A stretch of DNA of 64,000 nucleotides, taken from positions 8,341,251-8,405,250 of the forward strand of contig NC_034009.1 of the NCBI RefSeq assembly GCF_000346465.2, given 5' to 3'. How positions within the stretch are numbered: the first letter of the stretch is position 1; the number at the start of each line of letters is the position of its first letter. The translations under genes were made by a program, and so were the position numbers. The notes beneath the pieces were generated by a model. The model searched no databases. It had not been told where the DNA came from and saw only the letters and a list, made by a program, of their open reading frames with translations. Source of the DNA: Prunus persica (Eukaryota > Streptophyta > Magnoliopsida > Rosales > Rosaceae). This document shows positions 1 to 8,735 of this stretch, one piece after another.

Positions 1-403
1 TTAAACTATTAATCCAAGATTTATATGTGGTTTGATTCCTTCCCATTTTTCTTTTTTCTTAAAAAATTAAATTAAATTAAGAGTGATCCGCAAGTCTGTG
101 CAATAGAAGAACAATTCGAGCACCGCAATTTGCGTTGTCCAATATGACTTTTGGAGTGTTGGGCATGCATTAACACGCATGTGTGTTTAATAAAGGGATG
201 GCATAAATTCTTTTTAGAAAGTTAGTCAAGCAAACGTGGGCAGCACTGCCACAAGGGGTACAGTGGATTGTAGCCCAGTGAGGTTTTTGGGGTTAAAAAA
301 ATATTAAAATTTATATATTTTCTTTATTTCAAATATAGCCCAATATCTATTAATTTATTAAAATTTAAAAAAAAAGAATTTAATTTTTTATAAATTTAGT
401 TGC
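1..403. other. AT-rich flank left of element A
   Basis: No gene or RNA is supported here. The sequence is AT-rich, with runs of A and T at 290-400. It is the left flank of the gypsy element; the 5 bp at 404-408 (agggg) are repeated directly after the 3' LTR at 11246-11250. Confidence 0.6.
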
Positions 404-639
404 AGGGGTGTGGGAACCTAATTAAACCAAAACCCTAGGTCAATTAATTAGGCCAATCAATTTGGGAATTATTTGACCTAATTAGGAGTTACCTAACCTA
501 ATTGGGAATTACCTAATCAAATTGGGGGTTACTTGATCCCCAATTTAATTAGGGATTCGGTTCATCCATAATCCCTAAATGCACCAACCCCACCAACCAC
601 ACCAACTACACCAACCCCACCTACCTCTCCAAAGGCCAC

Positions 640-647
640 TATAAATA
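640..647 (+). promoter_or_regulatory. TATA box of the element A LTR
   Basis: TATAAATA in a GC-richer context. It is the likely promoter for the genomic RNA. The same sequence recurs in the 3' LTR at 10933-10940. Confidence 0.7.
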
Positions 648-810
648 CCTGGTTACACACAAGGATGAGGTACGTCAGAATTCCTACTGAAACTCTGCAT
701 AAATTATTTCTCAAAAACCCTAGCCACCTCCTCTCTTTCTCTCTCTCACACAAGGCTCCGGCCACCACACACGGCTCCGGCCACCCGGTTTTCCTTGAAA
801 TACCCTACCT

Positions 811-856
811 AACTTAGGCATCGGAGGGCCTTTGGCCAACACCCCCCGGGTGTGGT
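811..856 (+). promoter_or_regulatory. Conserved leader block with palindrome, element A LTR
   Basis: The block AACTTAGGCATCGGAGGGCC is followed by TTTGGCC and the palindrome ACACCCCCCGGGTGT at 839-853. It lies about 170 bp downstream of the TATA box, so it should be in the RNA leader (R/U5). The same block and a related palindrome occur in the element B LTRs and in the solo LTR at 53572-54273, although the rest of those LTRs differs. A role in packaging, dimerisation or strand transfer is inference only. Confidence 0.6.
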
Positions 857-952
857 CCTTTTACTCCGATCTGTTTTGCAGGGAGAAAGAGAGGCGGAGA
901 AGACGAAGGAATCTTGGGCGAATATTCTCCCGTGAGATTATTTGCACAAACA

Positions 953-975
953 AATTGGTGCTTTCATTGAGAGCG
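953..975 (+). other. Probable primer-binding site of element A
   Basis: The sequence directly after the 5' LTR is aattggtgctttcattgaga, the expected place of the tRNA primer site. I could not assign the tRNA with confidence. Confidence 0.5.
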
Positions 976-1032
976 CGAGATATATTCAAAGCGTGCTCCA
1001 AATCTATCTTTCACACATTTTTTCAAACAACC

Positions 1033-4000
1033 ATGGTTGATACAAGACGTACGAAGAGTAACGCCACCACGATGGGCCCATCTCATGGTTTCGTGGTGGA
1101 AACCTCAATGCAACCGCACCGAATCTTGGCTGCCAACGCCTTGCAGTCGTCCTCTAGTGCTTTGCAGCCGCATTCAGCTGCTGGAATTGCAGAACAGCCT
1201 GACCATGACCTCGGGACCTCCACAGCCTTGCAGTTGCCAGCGCCGATTACAGGAGCTGCTCTGCCCCGCTGTCCTGCCGTCGTAGCACAGCAGCAGCCAC
1301 ACCACTCAACTACCGGATTTGCTGCTCAGCCCCATGGCTACTCCGATGTCATCCCAGTCCTGGAGCAGATCCATTCTCTCCCTCCTCTGCGATCACACTC
1401 GACATATGCACCTGTGTACGCGTCTAATGGAGCCCTAGCCCATTTGCCGTTTGGCCCGATGCACAACGCTCTACTTGACCCGCGCAGTCAGGTGGACCTT
1501 AACTCACGGGTTGATCAACTCACACAGAAGGTCGATGATCAGAACAACATGATTGGACAGCTACTCAGGCAGATCAACTTGAATCAAGGCCCTAACCTTG
1601 GACCCCGTGACGAGGAGATGAGGGCACACCAGCATGTCGGCGAGCAGTTCGAGAGGTCCCAAGCTGGTCAGACAAGGGCAAACCGGCAGAGGAGAGATCG
1701 AGATCGAGATCGAGTAGATGAGACGCAGACAGCCGCGAGCCGTACTCTGAGCCGTTCGGGGCTAGAACCAAGGACCAATGTGCTCGAGAGACTAGGCCCA
1801 CAGACTAATGTCCACGCCCGCTTAGGCCCACAATCCAATGTCCACGCCCGCTTGGGCCCACAAAGAGCTCGAGTTCGTGAGCAGTCGCGTGACAAGCGCA
1901 ACGACCGACGCCCACCAACCCGTTCGAGGGCCAACGCACGGTGGCAAGCTGTAGAAGAATCCTCACAAGCTCAACCTCCTAATCTGCCCCATGGGCAGGG
2001 CACCCAAGGGGATCGACCCTTGGGAACCGAGGAAGGAGTTAGCCAGTCACGCTCGAGACACCAAAGACGTCGACCTGAGCGACCCTCCTTGCAGGCAGAA
2101 GATGATGATCGACGCCCACCAACCTGCTCAAGGACCAACACGAGGCGACAAGATGTAGAGGAATCCTCACAAGCTCCATCTCCTAATCTACCCCACGGGC
2201 AGAACACCCAAGGGGATCGACCCTTGGGAACCGAGGAAGAAGTTAGCCGGTCACGCTCGAGACGCCGAAGACGTCAGCCCGAGACTCCAGTCCTGCGAGC
2301 AGAGGACGTCGAGAAGCTAGTGAATGACCGACTCCAAGCTCTCCAACTTAAAGGAAGCACGGAAGAAGCCCTGCACAAGGAAATTGATCGAGTTGACTGC
2401 TCGCCCTTTACTGACAAAGTGGAACGAGCTCCTCCACCGAAGCGGTTCACAACGCCATCCATCACTCCATTCAAGGGAGACTCTGACCCTGAGAGCCATT
2501 TGAGGCACTTCAAGAGCGCCATGATCCTGTACAAGGCAGACGATGCCCTGATGTGCAAAGTGTTCGCGATGACCCTGCGAGGAGCAGCTCAAGACTGGTT
2601 CCACACTCTACCGTCCGCGTCAATAGGAAACTTCAAGGAGTTGGCCTTCATCTTCACAAAGGAGTACACCTCCTACAAGACGGTCAGAAAGCATGCAGAC
2701 CATCTGTTCAACCTGCGCAAGAAGCCAGACGAGTCTCTACGAGACTACCTGAGACGGTTTAAGGCTGAAAAGGCTAACATCATAGGATGCAATGACCAAG
2801 TTGCATCATCAGCTTTCAAGAAGGGCTTGCCAACCGAGCACGAGCTATACCGGGAACTGGCCATAACACCAAGTCAAACCTTGGCAGAAGTGTTCGCGAC
2901 GGCAGAACGCTACGCACTTTGGGACGATGATCGAATCGCCGCAAAGAAAGCCAGCAAGCAAGTTGATCACCCGACGAAGCAGGCAAGCCAAAAGAGCAAC
3001 CAGTTCGAGCAAAAAGCCCGAGATAAGCGCAGATCGCGGCCCCGAGAGGGAAGCTCAGAAACAGGGACCTTCACTGAGTTCGCTATCCCAATTCATCAGA
3101 TCCTGGCTCAAGTGAAAGACAAGCCGTGGGTGAGGAGACCGCCACCCATGAAGGGAGACCCCTCTAAGAGGGACACCAGTAAATACTGCGCATTCCACGG
3201 GGAGCACGGACATTACACCAACAACTGCAATGCTTGGAAGAGACATCTTGAGGAGCTGGTCAGAGAAGGTCATTGCACAGAATTCGTCGCAAAGAAGGCC
3301 ATTCAGCAGATCGAGGATCGTGATGCGGCTGCCAAGGAGCCTCCCCAAAAGATCATTCGAATCAACACCATTCTAGCTGACTCCCGGGAGTCTGGGCTGA
3401 CCACCAAGGAGCGCAAGAGGAAGATCGCGCAGGTGGCTTATGTCTCCCAAGTCACAACAGGAGTACCAGTCATTGTGGATACACCCATCATTGGTTTCCA
3501 GAAGAAGGACTTGATCGGGCTTGACCTACCGCATAATGATGCGCTAGTCATCTGCATTCAAATTGAACAAGCTGTGATCGAGCGAATTCATGTGGATGAG
3601 GGCAGCGCAGCTAACATCCTGCAACTATCTGTCATCCAACAGATGGGATTGGAGCCCAAGATCAGCAAACTTGCCAGGTCGCTTACCGGCTTCAATGGGG
3701 CCACATCAATCACTATTGGAACGATCGACCTTGACGTCCACTCACCCCCAGTGCTCTGCTCGCAAACCTTCATGGTCATCAACGAGATCTCCCCCTACAA
3801 TGGAATATTGGGCCGACCGTGGATCAGCAAAATCGAGGCCATCACATCTGCTCTGCACCAGAAGATTCGATACCCCATCCCTGGAGGCGGAATCGGGCAG
3901 ATCAATAGTGACCAAGCCATGGCAAGAAGATGCACAGCCCAAGGGCTCAAGAAGAGCAAGCAGTTGCAGTTCACACCAGTAATGCAAGCTGCTACCGAGG

Positions 4001-4062
4001 CACGAAGCGTTCCCAGCAAACAAGCAAGCTCGAGCGAGAAGGGAGCTGTTACCCCACAATAG
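1033..4062 (+). CDS. gag: Gag-protease polyprotein of element A
   Basis: The ATG at 1033 (ccATGGtt context, MVDTRRTK) gives about 1009 residues; the frame is open further upstream into the LTR but without an ATG. The first half is a low-complexity basic stretch rich in R, Q and P, with two tandem copies of an RRPPT...RPLGTEE segment. A retrotransposon gag domain follows at about residues 480-640 (FKGDSDPESHLRHF, GAAQDWFHTL, LRDYLRRFK). A zinc-knuckle-like CAFHGEHGHYTNNC lies at about residue 720, and an aspartic protease at about 855-945 (VDEGSAANIL, then ILGRPW). The protease triad reads D-E-G instead of the usual D-T/S-G, which may weaken it. The protein ends at an in-frame TAG and pol continues in the same frame. 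It should form the virus-like particle of the retrotransposon. Confidence 0.9.
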   Translation: MVDTRRTKSNATTMGPSHGFVVETSMQPHRILAANALQSSSSALQPHSAAGIAEQPDHDLGTSTALQLPAPITGAALPRCPAVVAQQQPHHSTTGFAAQPHGYSDVIPVLEQIHSLPPLRSHSTYAPVYASNGALAHLPFGPMHNALLDPRSQVDLNSRVDQLTQKVDDQNNMIGQLLRQINLNQGPNLGPRDEEMRAHQHVGEQFERSQAGQTRANRQRRDRDRDRVDETQTAASRTLSRSGLEPRTNVLERLGPQTNVHARLGPQSNVHARLGPQRARVREQSRDKRNDRRPPTRSRANARWQAVEESSQAQPPNLPHGQGTQGDRPLGTEEGVSQSRSRHQRRRPERPSLQAEDDDRRPPTCSRTNTRRQDVEESSQAPSPNLPHGQNTQGDRPLGTEEEVSRSRSRRRRRQPETPVLRAEDVEKLVNDRLQALQLKGSTEEALHKEIDRVDCSPFTDKVERAPPPKRFTTPSITPFKGDSDPESHLRHFKSAMILYKADDALMCKVFAMTLRGAAQDWFHTLPSASIGNFKELAFIFTKEYTSYKTVRKHADHLFNLRKKPDESLRDYLRRFKAEKANIIGCNDQVASSAFKKGLPTEHELYRELAITPSQTLAEVFATAERYALWDDDRIAAKKASKQVDHPTKQASQKSNQFEQKARDKRRSRPREGSSETGTFTEFAIPIHQILAQVKDKPWVRRPPPMKGDPSKRDTSKYCAFHGEHGHYTNNCNAWKRHLEELVREGHCTEFVAKKAIQQIEDRDAAAKEPPQKIIRINTILADSRESGLTTKERKRKIAQVAYVSQVTTGVPVIVDTPIIGFQKKDLIGLDLPHNDALVICIQIEQAVIERIHVDEGSAANILQLSVIQQMGLEPKISKLARSLTGFNGATSITIGTIDLDVHSPPVLCSQTFMVINEISPYNGILGRPWISKIEAITSALHQKIRYPIPGGGIGQINSDQAMARRCTAQGLKKSKQLQFTPVMQAATEARSVPSKQASSSEKGAVTPQ

Positions 4063-4068
4063 CAATTA
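4057..4068 (+). promoter_or_regulatory. Candidate stop-codon readthrough signal between gag and pol
   Basis: Gag ends CAA TAG CAA TTA and pol continues in the same frame. This is an exact match to the CAR-YYA readthrough context first defined in tobamoviruses. Readthrough would give a Gag-Pol fusion at low ratio, as retroelements need. The ATG at 4069 could alternatively be an independent start. Confidence 0.7.
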
Positions 4069-7000
4069 ATGAGCCAGGATCAAGGCGAGGGAATCCGCCC
4101 GGAAGACTCCCCTGAAAAGGGTTGGAAGCCTGAGGATGACGTCGAGTTAGTACCCCCTGATCTTGGCCAGCCAGACAAAGAAGCGCAGATCGGCTCGTGC
4201 CAGAATCCAAACAAGAAGGATCGAGAGGAGGGAATCCGCCCAGAAGGCTCCCTTGAAGAAGGTTGGAAGCCTGAGGAAGACGTTGAGTTAGTACCCCTCG
4301 ATCCTAACCAGCCAGACAAAGAAGCGCAGATCGGCTCGTGCCAGAATCCAAACAAGAAGGATCGAGAGGAGGGAATCCGCCCAGAAGGCTCCCTTGAAGA
4401 AGGTTGGAAGCCTGAGGAAGACGTTGAGTTAGTACCCCTCGATCCTAACCAGCCAGACAAGAAAGCGAGGATCGGCTCGCGCCTAAGCCCAGATGAGAAG
4501 ATGGAGTTGACCATCTTCCTCCAAAACAACAAAGACATGTTCGCGTGGTCACCATCTGACATGCCCGGCATCGACCCAGACATCATCTGCCACCGCCTCC
4601 ATGTCAACCCTGCCAGCAAGCCCGTGGTGCAGAAGAGACGCAACTTCGCTCCCGAGCGAGTCGCGATCATTGAGGCCGAGATCGACAAGCTTCTAGCAGC
4701 CGGATTTATTGAAGAAGTCTCATACTCAGAATGGTTGGCCAACGTCGTTTTGGTGGCAAAACAAGAAAAGGGCAAATGGAGAGTGTGCGTCGATTATACC
4801 GACCTCAACAAAGCATGCCCTAAAGACAACTTCCCATTGCCGAGGATCGACCAGCTCAAAAACCTCACCGAGGCATTCAGCCTGCTCCGCCAATATCGCA
4901 TGAAGCTGAATCCAAGTAAATGCACGTTCGGTGTATCATCCGGCCGATTCCTGGGGTACTTAGTCACACAACGAGGTATCGAGGCACACCCACGCCAAAT
5001 TAAAGCCATCCTCGAGATGAAGTCACCTTCCACGGTAAAAGAAATACAAAGTCTGACGGGCAGAGCAGCAGCTCTCAACCGATTCCTCTCGAAGTCTACC
5101 GACAAATGCAGACCATTCTTCAAAGCTTTGAAGAAGGGGCAAAAAGACAAGTGGGACGAGGAGTGCGAAGTAGCTTTCCAGAGTCTAAAGACCTACCTTA
5201 CTTCACCTCCCCTGCTCTCGAAGCCAGCTCCTGGTGAAGACTTGTTCGTGTACCTGGCAGTGTCCGACTCAGCCATCAGCTCAGCTCTCATCCGAGAAGA
5301 ACTTGGGGCCCAACATCCGATATTCTATACGTCTAAAGCTCTCCTCGATGCAGAGACTCGCTACCCAAAATTGGAGAAGCTCATTTTGGCCCTTGTCGTT
5401 TCCGCGCGAAAGCTGCGGCCTTATTACCAAGCTCACCGAGTCATCGTTATGACTGACTTTCCTTTGAGATCAATCCTCCACAGCCCTGATGCTTCCCAGC
5501 GGCTTATGAAGTGGGCAATAGAACTAAGCCAATACGACCTCCTCTACCGGCCAAAGACTGCTATAAAAGCCCAGGCCTTAGCAGACTTTGTTGCAGAGTA
5601 CACACCATCAGCCGAAGAAGAGAAGCTGGTCAGCAAAAAGAAGGAAAGTTCGAGAGCAGACAAGACCTCCGCGGAACCTGACCAACCCAGAGACATGTGG
5701 CAGCTACGCGTAGATGGAGCGTCGAACCAGAAAGGAGCTGGAGCAGACGTCGTCATCATCACTCCAGATGGAACCCTGTTAGAGCAAGCTATCACACTTG
5801 GCTTCCCAACTTCAAATAACGAGGCAGAGTACGAGGCATTGCTCGCTGGCTTGCGCCTGGCAAAGGAGCTATCAATCAAGAAGCTGGCCATCTACTCAGA
5901 TTCCCAGCTGATCACAAGTCAAGCCTCAGGAGAATACATGGCGAAGCACCCAAGGATGATCTTGTACCTTGACAAAGTCCAAGAGCTGTTGAAGGCATTT
6001 CCCACCTTCACCATCCAGCAGGTGCCCCGAGCAGAAAATGCACACGCAGATGCACTGGCAAGCTTAGGATCAGCACTGGATACCCAATTCAGACGCTCCA
6101 TCCCGGTCGAACACCTTGGTCAGCCTAGCATAGAAGAGGTAGAACAACCAGACCTGATGCAAATCGACGAGGATCCTAGCTGGCAAGAACCCATCATCGA
6201 CTACCTAGTGAATGAAAACTTGCCCCAAGACAAGTCCGAGGCCAGAAAAATCAAGCAGAAGGCTGCAAGATATTACATGAAAGGCGACACGCTTATCTGT
6301 AGATCATACTACGGGCCTCATCTCACTTGCATCAAGTACCCGCAAACGCTCGAGGTTCTCTGCAAAATACACGACGGCGAATGTGGAAATCACGCTGGAG
6401 GCAGGTCGCTTGCTCAGAAGGCTCTCAGCATCGACTATTTCTGGCCTACCATGCGTAAAGATTCCACGGAGTATGCTCGAAGATGTGATCGATGCCAACG
6501 GTACAAGCCAGTCCCTGGCTTGCCAGCTGAGGAATACCATCCGCAGAACAGCCCATGGCCGTTCATGCAGTGGGCCATTGACTTGGTGGGACCTATGCCG
6601 ACAGCACCTGCCAATAAAGAGATGATGATCGTTGCCACTGATTACTTCACTAAATGGATCGAGGCCGAGGCTTTGTCTTCTACCAAGGAAGCTGACGTTG
6701 AACGTTTCATCTGGAAGAACATCATCTGCAAATTCGGTTGCCCGCAATCGATAGTTACTGACAATGGTACACAGTTCGTGGGCAGGCAGATCACTGCATT
6801 TTTTGTGAAGTATGGCATCAAGCAGCACCTGTCAACTCCCAGATACCCGCAAGGCAATGGTCAAGCAGAGGCATCCAACAAAATCGCGCTGGACTGCCTA
6901 AAGAAAAGACTGGAAGGCGCAGAAGGAAAATGGGTCGACGAGCTGCCAGGAGTTCTATGGGCTTATCGCACAACCAAAAGGAGATCGACCGGAGAAACAC

Positions 7001-7416
7001 CGTTTTCCTTGGCCTATGGGACGGAGGCAATCATTCCCCCACACATCACAGTCCCTTCCATGAGCATTGAAGTGGGCAGTCTTGACCAAAACTGCAGGCA
7101 TATGAGAATTAACCTTGACCTGCTCGAAGAAGAACGAGAAAAGGCCATTGTTCGAGTTGCCGCCTACCAGCAGCAGTTGACATCCTACTACAATAAGAAG
7201 GCCAAGATCAGACAGTTTCGGCCTGGAGACCTTGTGCTCAGAAAGACTTTTATCACATCACCAAGGCAAGGATCAAAGAAGATGAAGCCAAATTGGGAAG
7301 GCCCCTACATGATCAGCCGGTCTGGGGGTAGAGGAAGTTACACCCTCGACACTCTAGAAGGGAAGGAAATTCCAAGACAGTGGAATGCCCACCACCTTCG
7401 GAGATACTATCCATGA
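4069..7416 (+). CDS. pol: Pol polyprotein of element A, RT core deleted
   Basis: About 1115 residues counted from the ATG at 4069, in frame with gag. The N-terminus holds three 47-residue repeats. An RT N-terminal part follows (VDYTDLNKACPKDN near residue 240). At about residue 263 the sequence jumps from DQL to KNLTEAFSLLRQY. Compared with element B pol this omits about 87 residues, including the motif-A aspartate and the YVDD motif, while the frame is kept. After it come the RT thumb and RNase H (VMTDFPLR), a second archaeal-type RNase H at about 545-680 (DGAS, NNEAEYEAL, YSDSQL), and an integrase with an HHCC zinc finger (about 770-815) and D, D, E residues (AIDLVGP, VTDNGTQF, GQAEAS). The C-terminus has a GDLVLRK / WEGPY module. 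RNase H and integrase look intact; RT activity should be absent. Confidence 0.92.
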   Translation: MSQDQGEGIRPEDSPEKGWKPEDDVELVPPDLGQPDKEAQIGSCQNPNKKDREEGIRPEGSLEEGWKPEEDVELVPLDPNQPDKEAQIGSCQNPNKKDREEGIRPEGSLEEGWKPEEDVELVPLDPNQPDKKARIGSRLSPDEKMELTIFLQNNKDMFAWSPSDMPGIDPDIICHRLHVNPASKPVVQKRRNFAPERVAIIEAEIDKLLAAGFIEEVSYSEWLANVVLVAKQEKGKWRVCVDYTDLNKACPKDNFPLPRIDQLKNLTEAFSLLRQYRMKLNPSKCTFGVSSGRFLGYLVTQRGIEAHPRQIKAILEMKSPSTVKEIQSLTGRAAALNRFLSKSTDKCRPFFKALKKGQKDKWDEECEVAFQSLKTYLTSPPLLSKPAPGEDLFVYLAVSDSAISSALIREELGAQHPIFYTSKALLDAETRYPKLEKLILALVVSARKLRPYYQAHRVIVMTDFPLRSILHSPDASQRLMKWAIELSQYDLLYRPKTAIKAQALADFVAEYTPSAEEEKLVSKKKESSRADKTSAEPDQPRDMWQLRVDGASNQKGAGADVVIITPDGTLLEQAITLGFPTSNNEAEYEALLAGLRLAKELSIKKLAIYSDSQLITSQASGEYMAKHPRMILYLDKVQELLKAFPTFTIQQVPRAENAHADALASLGSALDTQFRRSIPVEHLGQPSIEEVEQPDLMQIDEDPSWQEPIIDYLVNENLPQDKSEARKIKQKAARYYMKGDTLICRSYYGPHLTCIKYPQTLEVLCKIHDGECGNHAGGRSLAQKALSIDYFWPTMRKDSTEYARRCDRCQRYKPVPGLPAEEYHPQNSPWPFMQWAIDLVGPMPTAPANKEMMIVATDYFTKWIEAEALSSTKEADVERFIWKNIICKFGCPQSIVTDNGTQFVGRQITAFFVKYGIKQHLSTPRYPQGNGQAEASNKIALDCLKKRLEGAEGKWVDELPGVLWAYRTTKRRSTGETPFSLAYGTEAIIPPHITVPSMSIEVGSLDQNCRHMRINLDLLEEEREKAIVRVAAYQQQLTSYYNKKAKIRQFRPGDLVLRKTFITSPRQGSKKMKPNWEGPYMISRSGGRGSYTLDTLEGKEIPRQWNAHHLRRYYP
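4087..4480 (+). repeat. 141-bp in-frame tandem repeat at the pol N-terminus
   Basis: Three units with a 141-bp period (GGAATCCGCC at 4090, 4231 and 4372) encode 47-residue repeats starting EGIRPE and containing GWKPE.DVELVP. Units 2 and 3 are almost identical, so the last duplication is young. The repeated segment is acidic linker between protease and RT. Confidence 0.9.
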
Positions 7417-7593
7417 AGCTCTTCGCTTACCAGCTCGACTCCTAGCAGACAACGAGCCTCTCGTACTTCTATTAAAGGCAAACTGCTTTTTGATGTTACC
7501 TATGTTATTAATTTCCCTTATTCAATAAAGCGATGTATTCACACCAACATTAATACAAAAGCAAGCTTTTCAATGAAGTACTTTTTTCGAGCT

Positions 7594-8470
7594 TTATGTC
7601 CCACAAACATATACACAAAGGCGACAAGCCTTACCTCCATTGCAGACAAGCTGCTCTCCGGAGCACGAACTCAATGGAGTCCTTTTTAAGAGCTATGTCC
7701 CCGACATACGCTCACAGGCGGCAAGCCTTACCTCCATTGCAGACAAGTTGCTCTCCGGAGCACGAACTCAATGGAGTCCTTTTTAAGAGCTATGTCCCCG
7801 ACATACGCTCACAGGCGGCAAGCCTTACCTCCATTGCAGACAAGTTGCTCTCCGGAGCACGAACTCAATGGAGTCCTTTTTAAGAGCTATGTCCCCGACA
7901 TACGCTCACAGGCGGCAAGCCTTACCTCCATTGCAGACAAGTTGCTCTCCGGAGCACGAACTCAATGGAGTCCTTTTTAAGAGCTATGTCCCCGACATAC
8001 GCTCACAGGCAACAAGCCTTACCTCCATTGCAGACAAGCTGCTCTCCGGGGCACGAACTCAATGGAGTCCTTTTTAAGAGCTATGTCCCCGACATACGCT
8101 CACAGGCGACAAGCCTTACCTCCATCGCAGACAAGCTGCTCTCCGGGGCATGAACTCAATGGAGTCCTTTTTAAGAGCTATGTCCCCGACATACGCTCAC
8201 AGGCGACAAGCCTTACCTCCATCGCAGACAAGCTGCTCCCCGGAGCACGAACTCAATGGAGTCTTTTTTTTTAAGAGCTATGTCCCCGACATATGCTCAC
8301 AGGCGACAAGCCTTACCTCCATTGCAGACAAGCTGCTCCCCGGAGCACGAACTCAATGGAGTATTTTTTAAGAGCTACGTCCCCGACATACGCTCACAGG
8401 CAACAAGCCTTACCTCCATTGCAGACGAGCTGCTCCCCGGAGCACAAACTCAATGGAGTCTTTTTTCAAG
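7594..8470 (+). repeat. 97-bp tandem array downstream of pol
   Basis: About nine head-to-tail copies of a 97-bp unit containing gagctatgtccccgacatac and ctccattgcagacaag. AGCTATGTCC recurs at 7690, 7787, 7884, 7981 and 8078. Later copies carry a few substitutions and T-run expansions (about 8265). Because 97 is not a multiple of 3, ORFs here step through all frames and are not coding. An amplified tandem repeat after pol is a known hallmark of Retand-type elements. Confidence 0.93.
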
Positions 8471-8735
8471 TGCTATGTCCTTCAAGCGCTATGTCTCCGG
8501 ACGCACACTTACAAGATACAAAGAGAATTGAAGTTTGAAAAACAACTGAAAATTCAATAACAAAGCGGCCAATCAGCCAAGTTCAACAAGAAGTAAGGTG
8601 GTCAACCAAAGACCACTTATTGAAAGAAAAATAACAAAGTTCAAAAATAGCAAAAATGGACTACAACTGCTAAGGAACTTCAGCAGGTGACCCTCAGCCG
8701 ATCACATCCTCAACTGCGCTGGCAACAGCCTCATT

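Larger units (their letters stand above)
409..952 (+). repeat. 5' LTR of element A
   Basis: 544 bp, TG...CA ends. U3 (about 430-545) holds four imperfect copies of a roughly 25-bp motif built on aattgggaattacctaa. A TATA box lies at 640-647. Downstream are a CT-rich stretch (728-755), two copies of ggctccggccac, and a conserved block with palindrome at 811-856. Confidence 0.95.

Noticed and set aside
562..768. A 68-codon minus frame present in both LTRs of element A
   Set aside because: It runs across the TATA box and leader on the wrong strand and is low complexity (repeated GVVGVVGGVG).
832..1032. N-terminal extension of gag upstream of 1033
   Set aside because: The frame is open into the 5' LTR but has no ATG and crosses the LTR boundary and primer site, so the ATG at 1033 was chosen.
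7596..8538. A ladder of overlapping 62-95-codon frames on +
   Set aside because: They are the three frames of the 97-bp tandem array, each ending at the same kind of stop; they are not proteins. The array has no spacers, so it is not CRISPR-like either.
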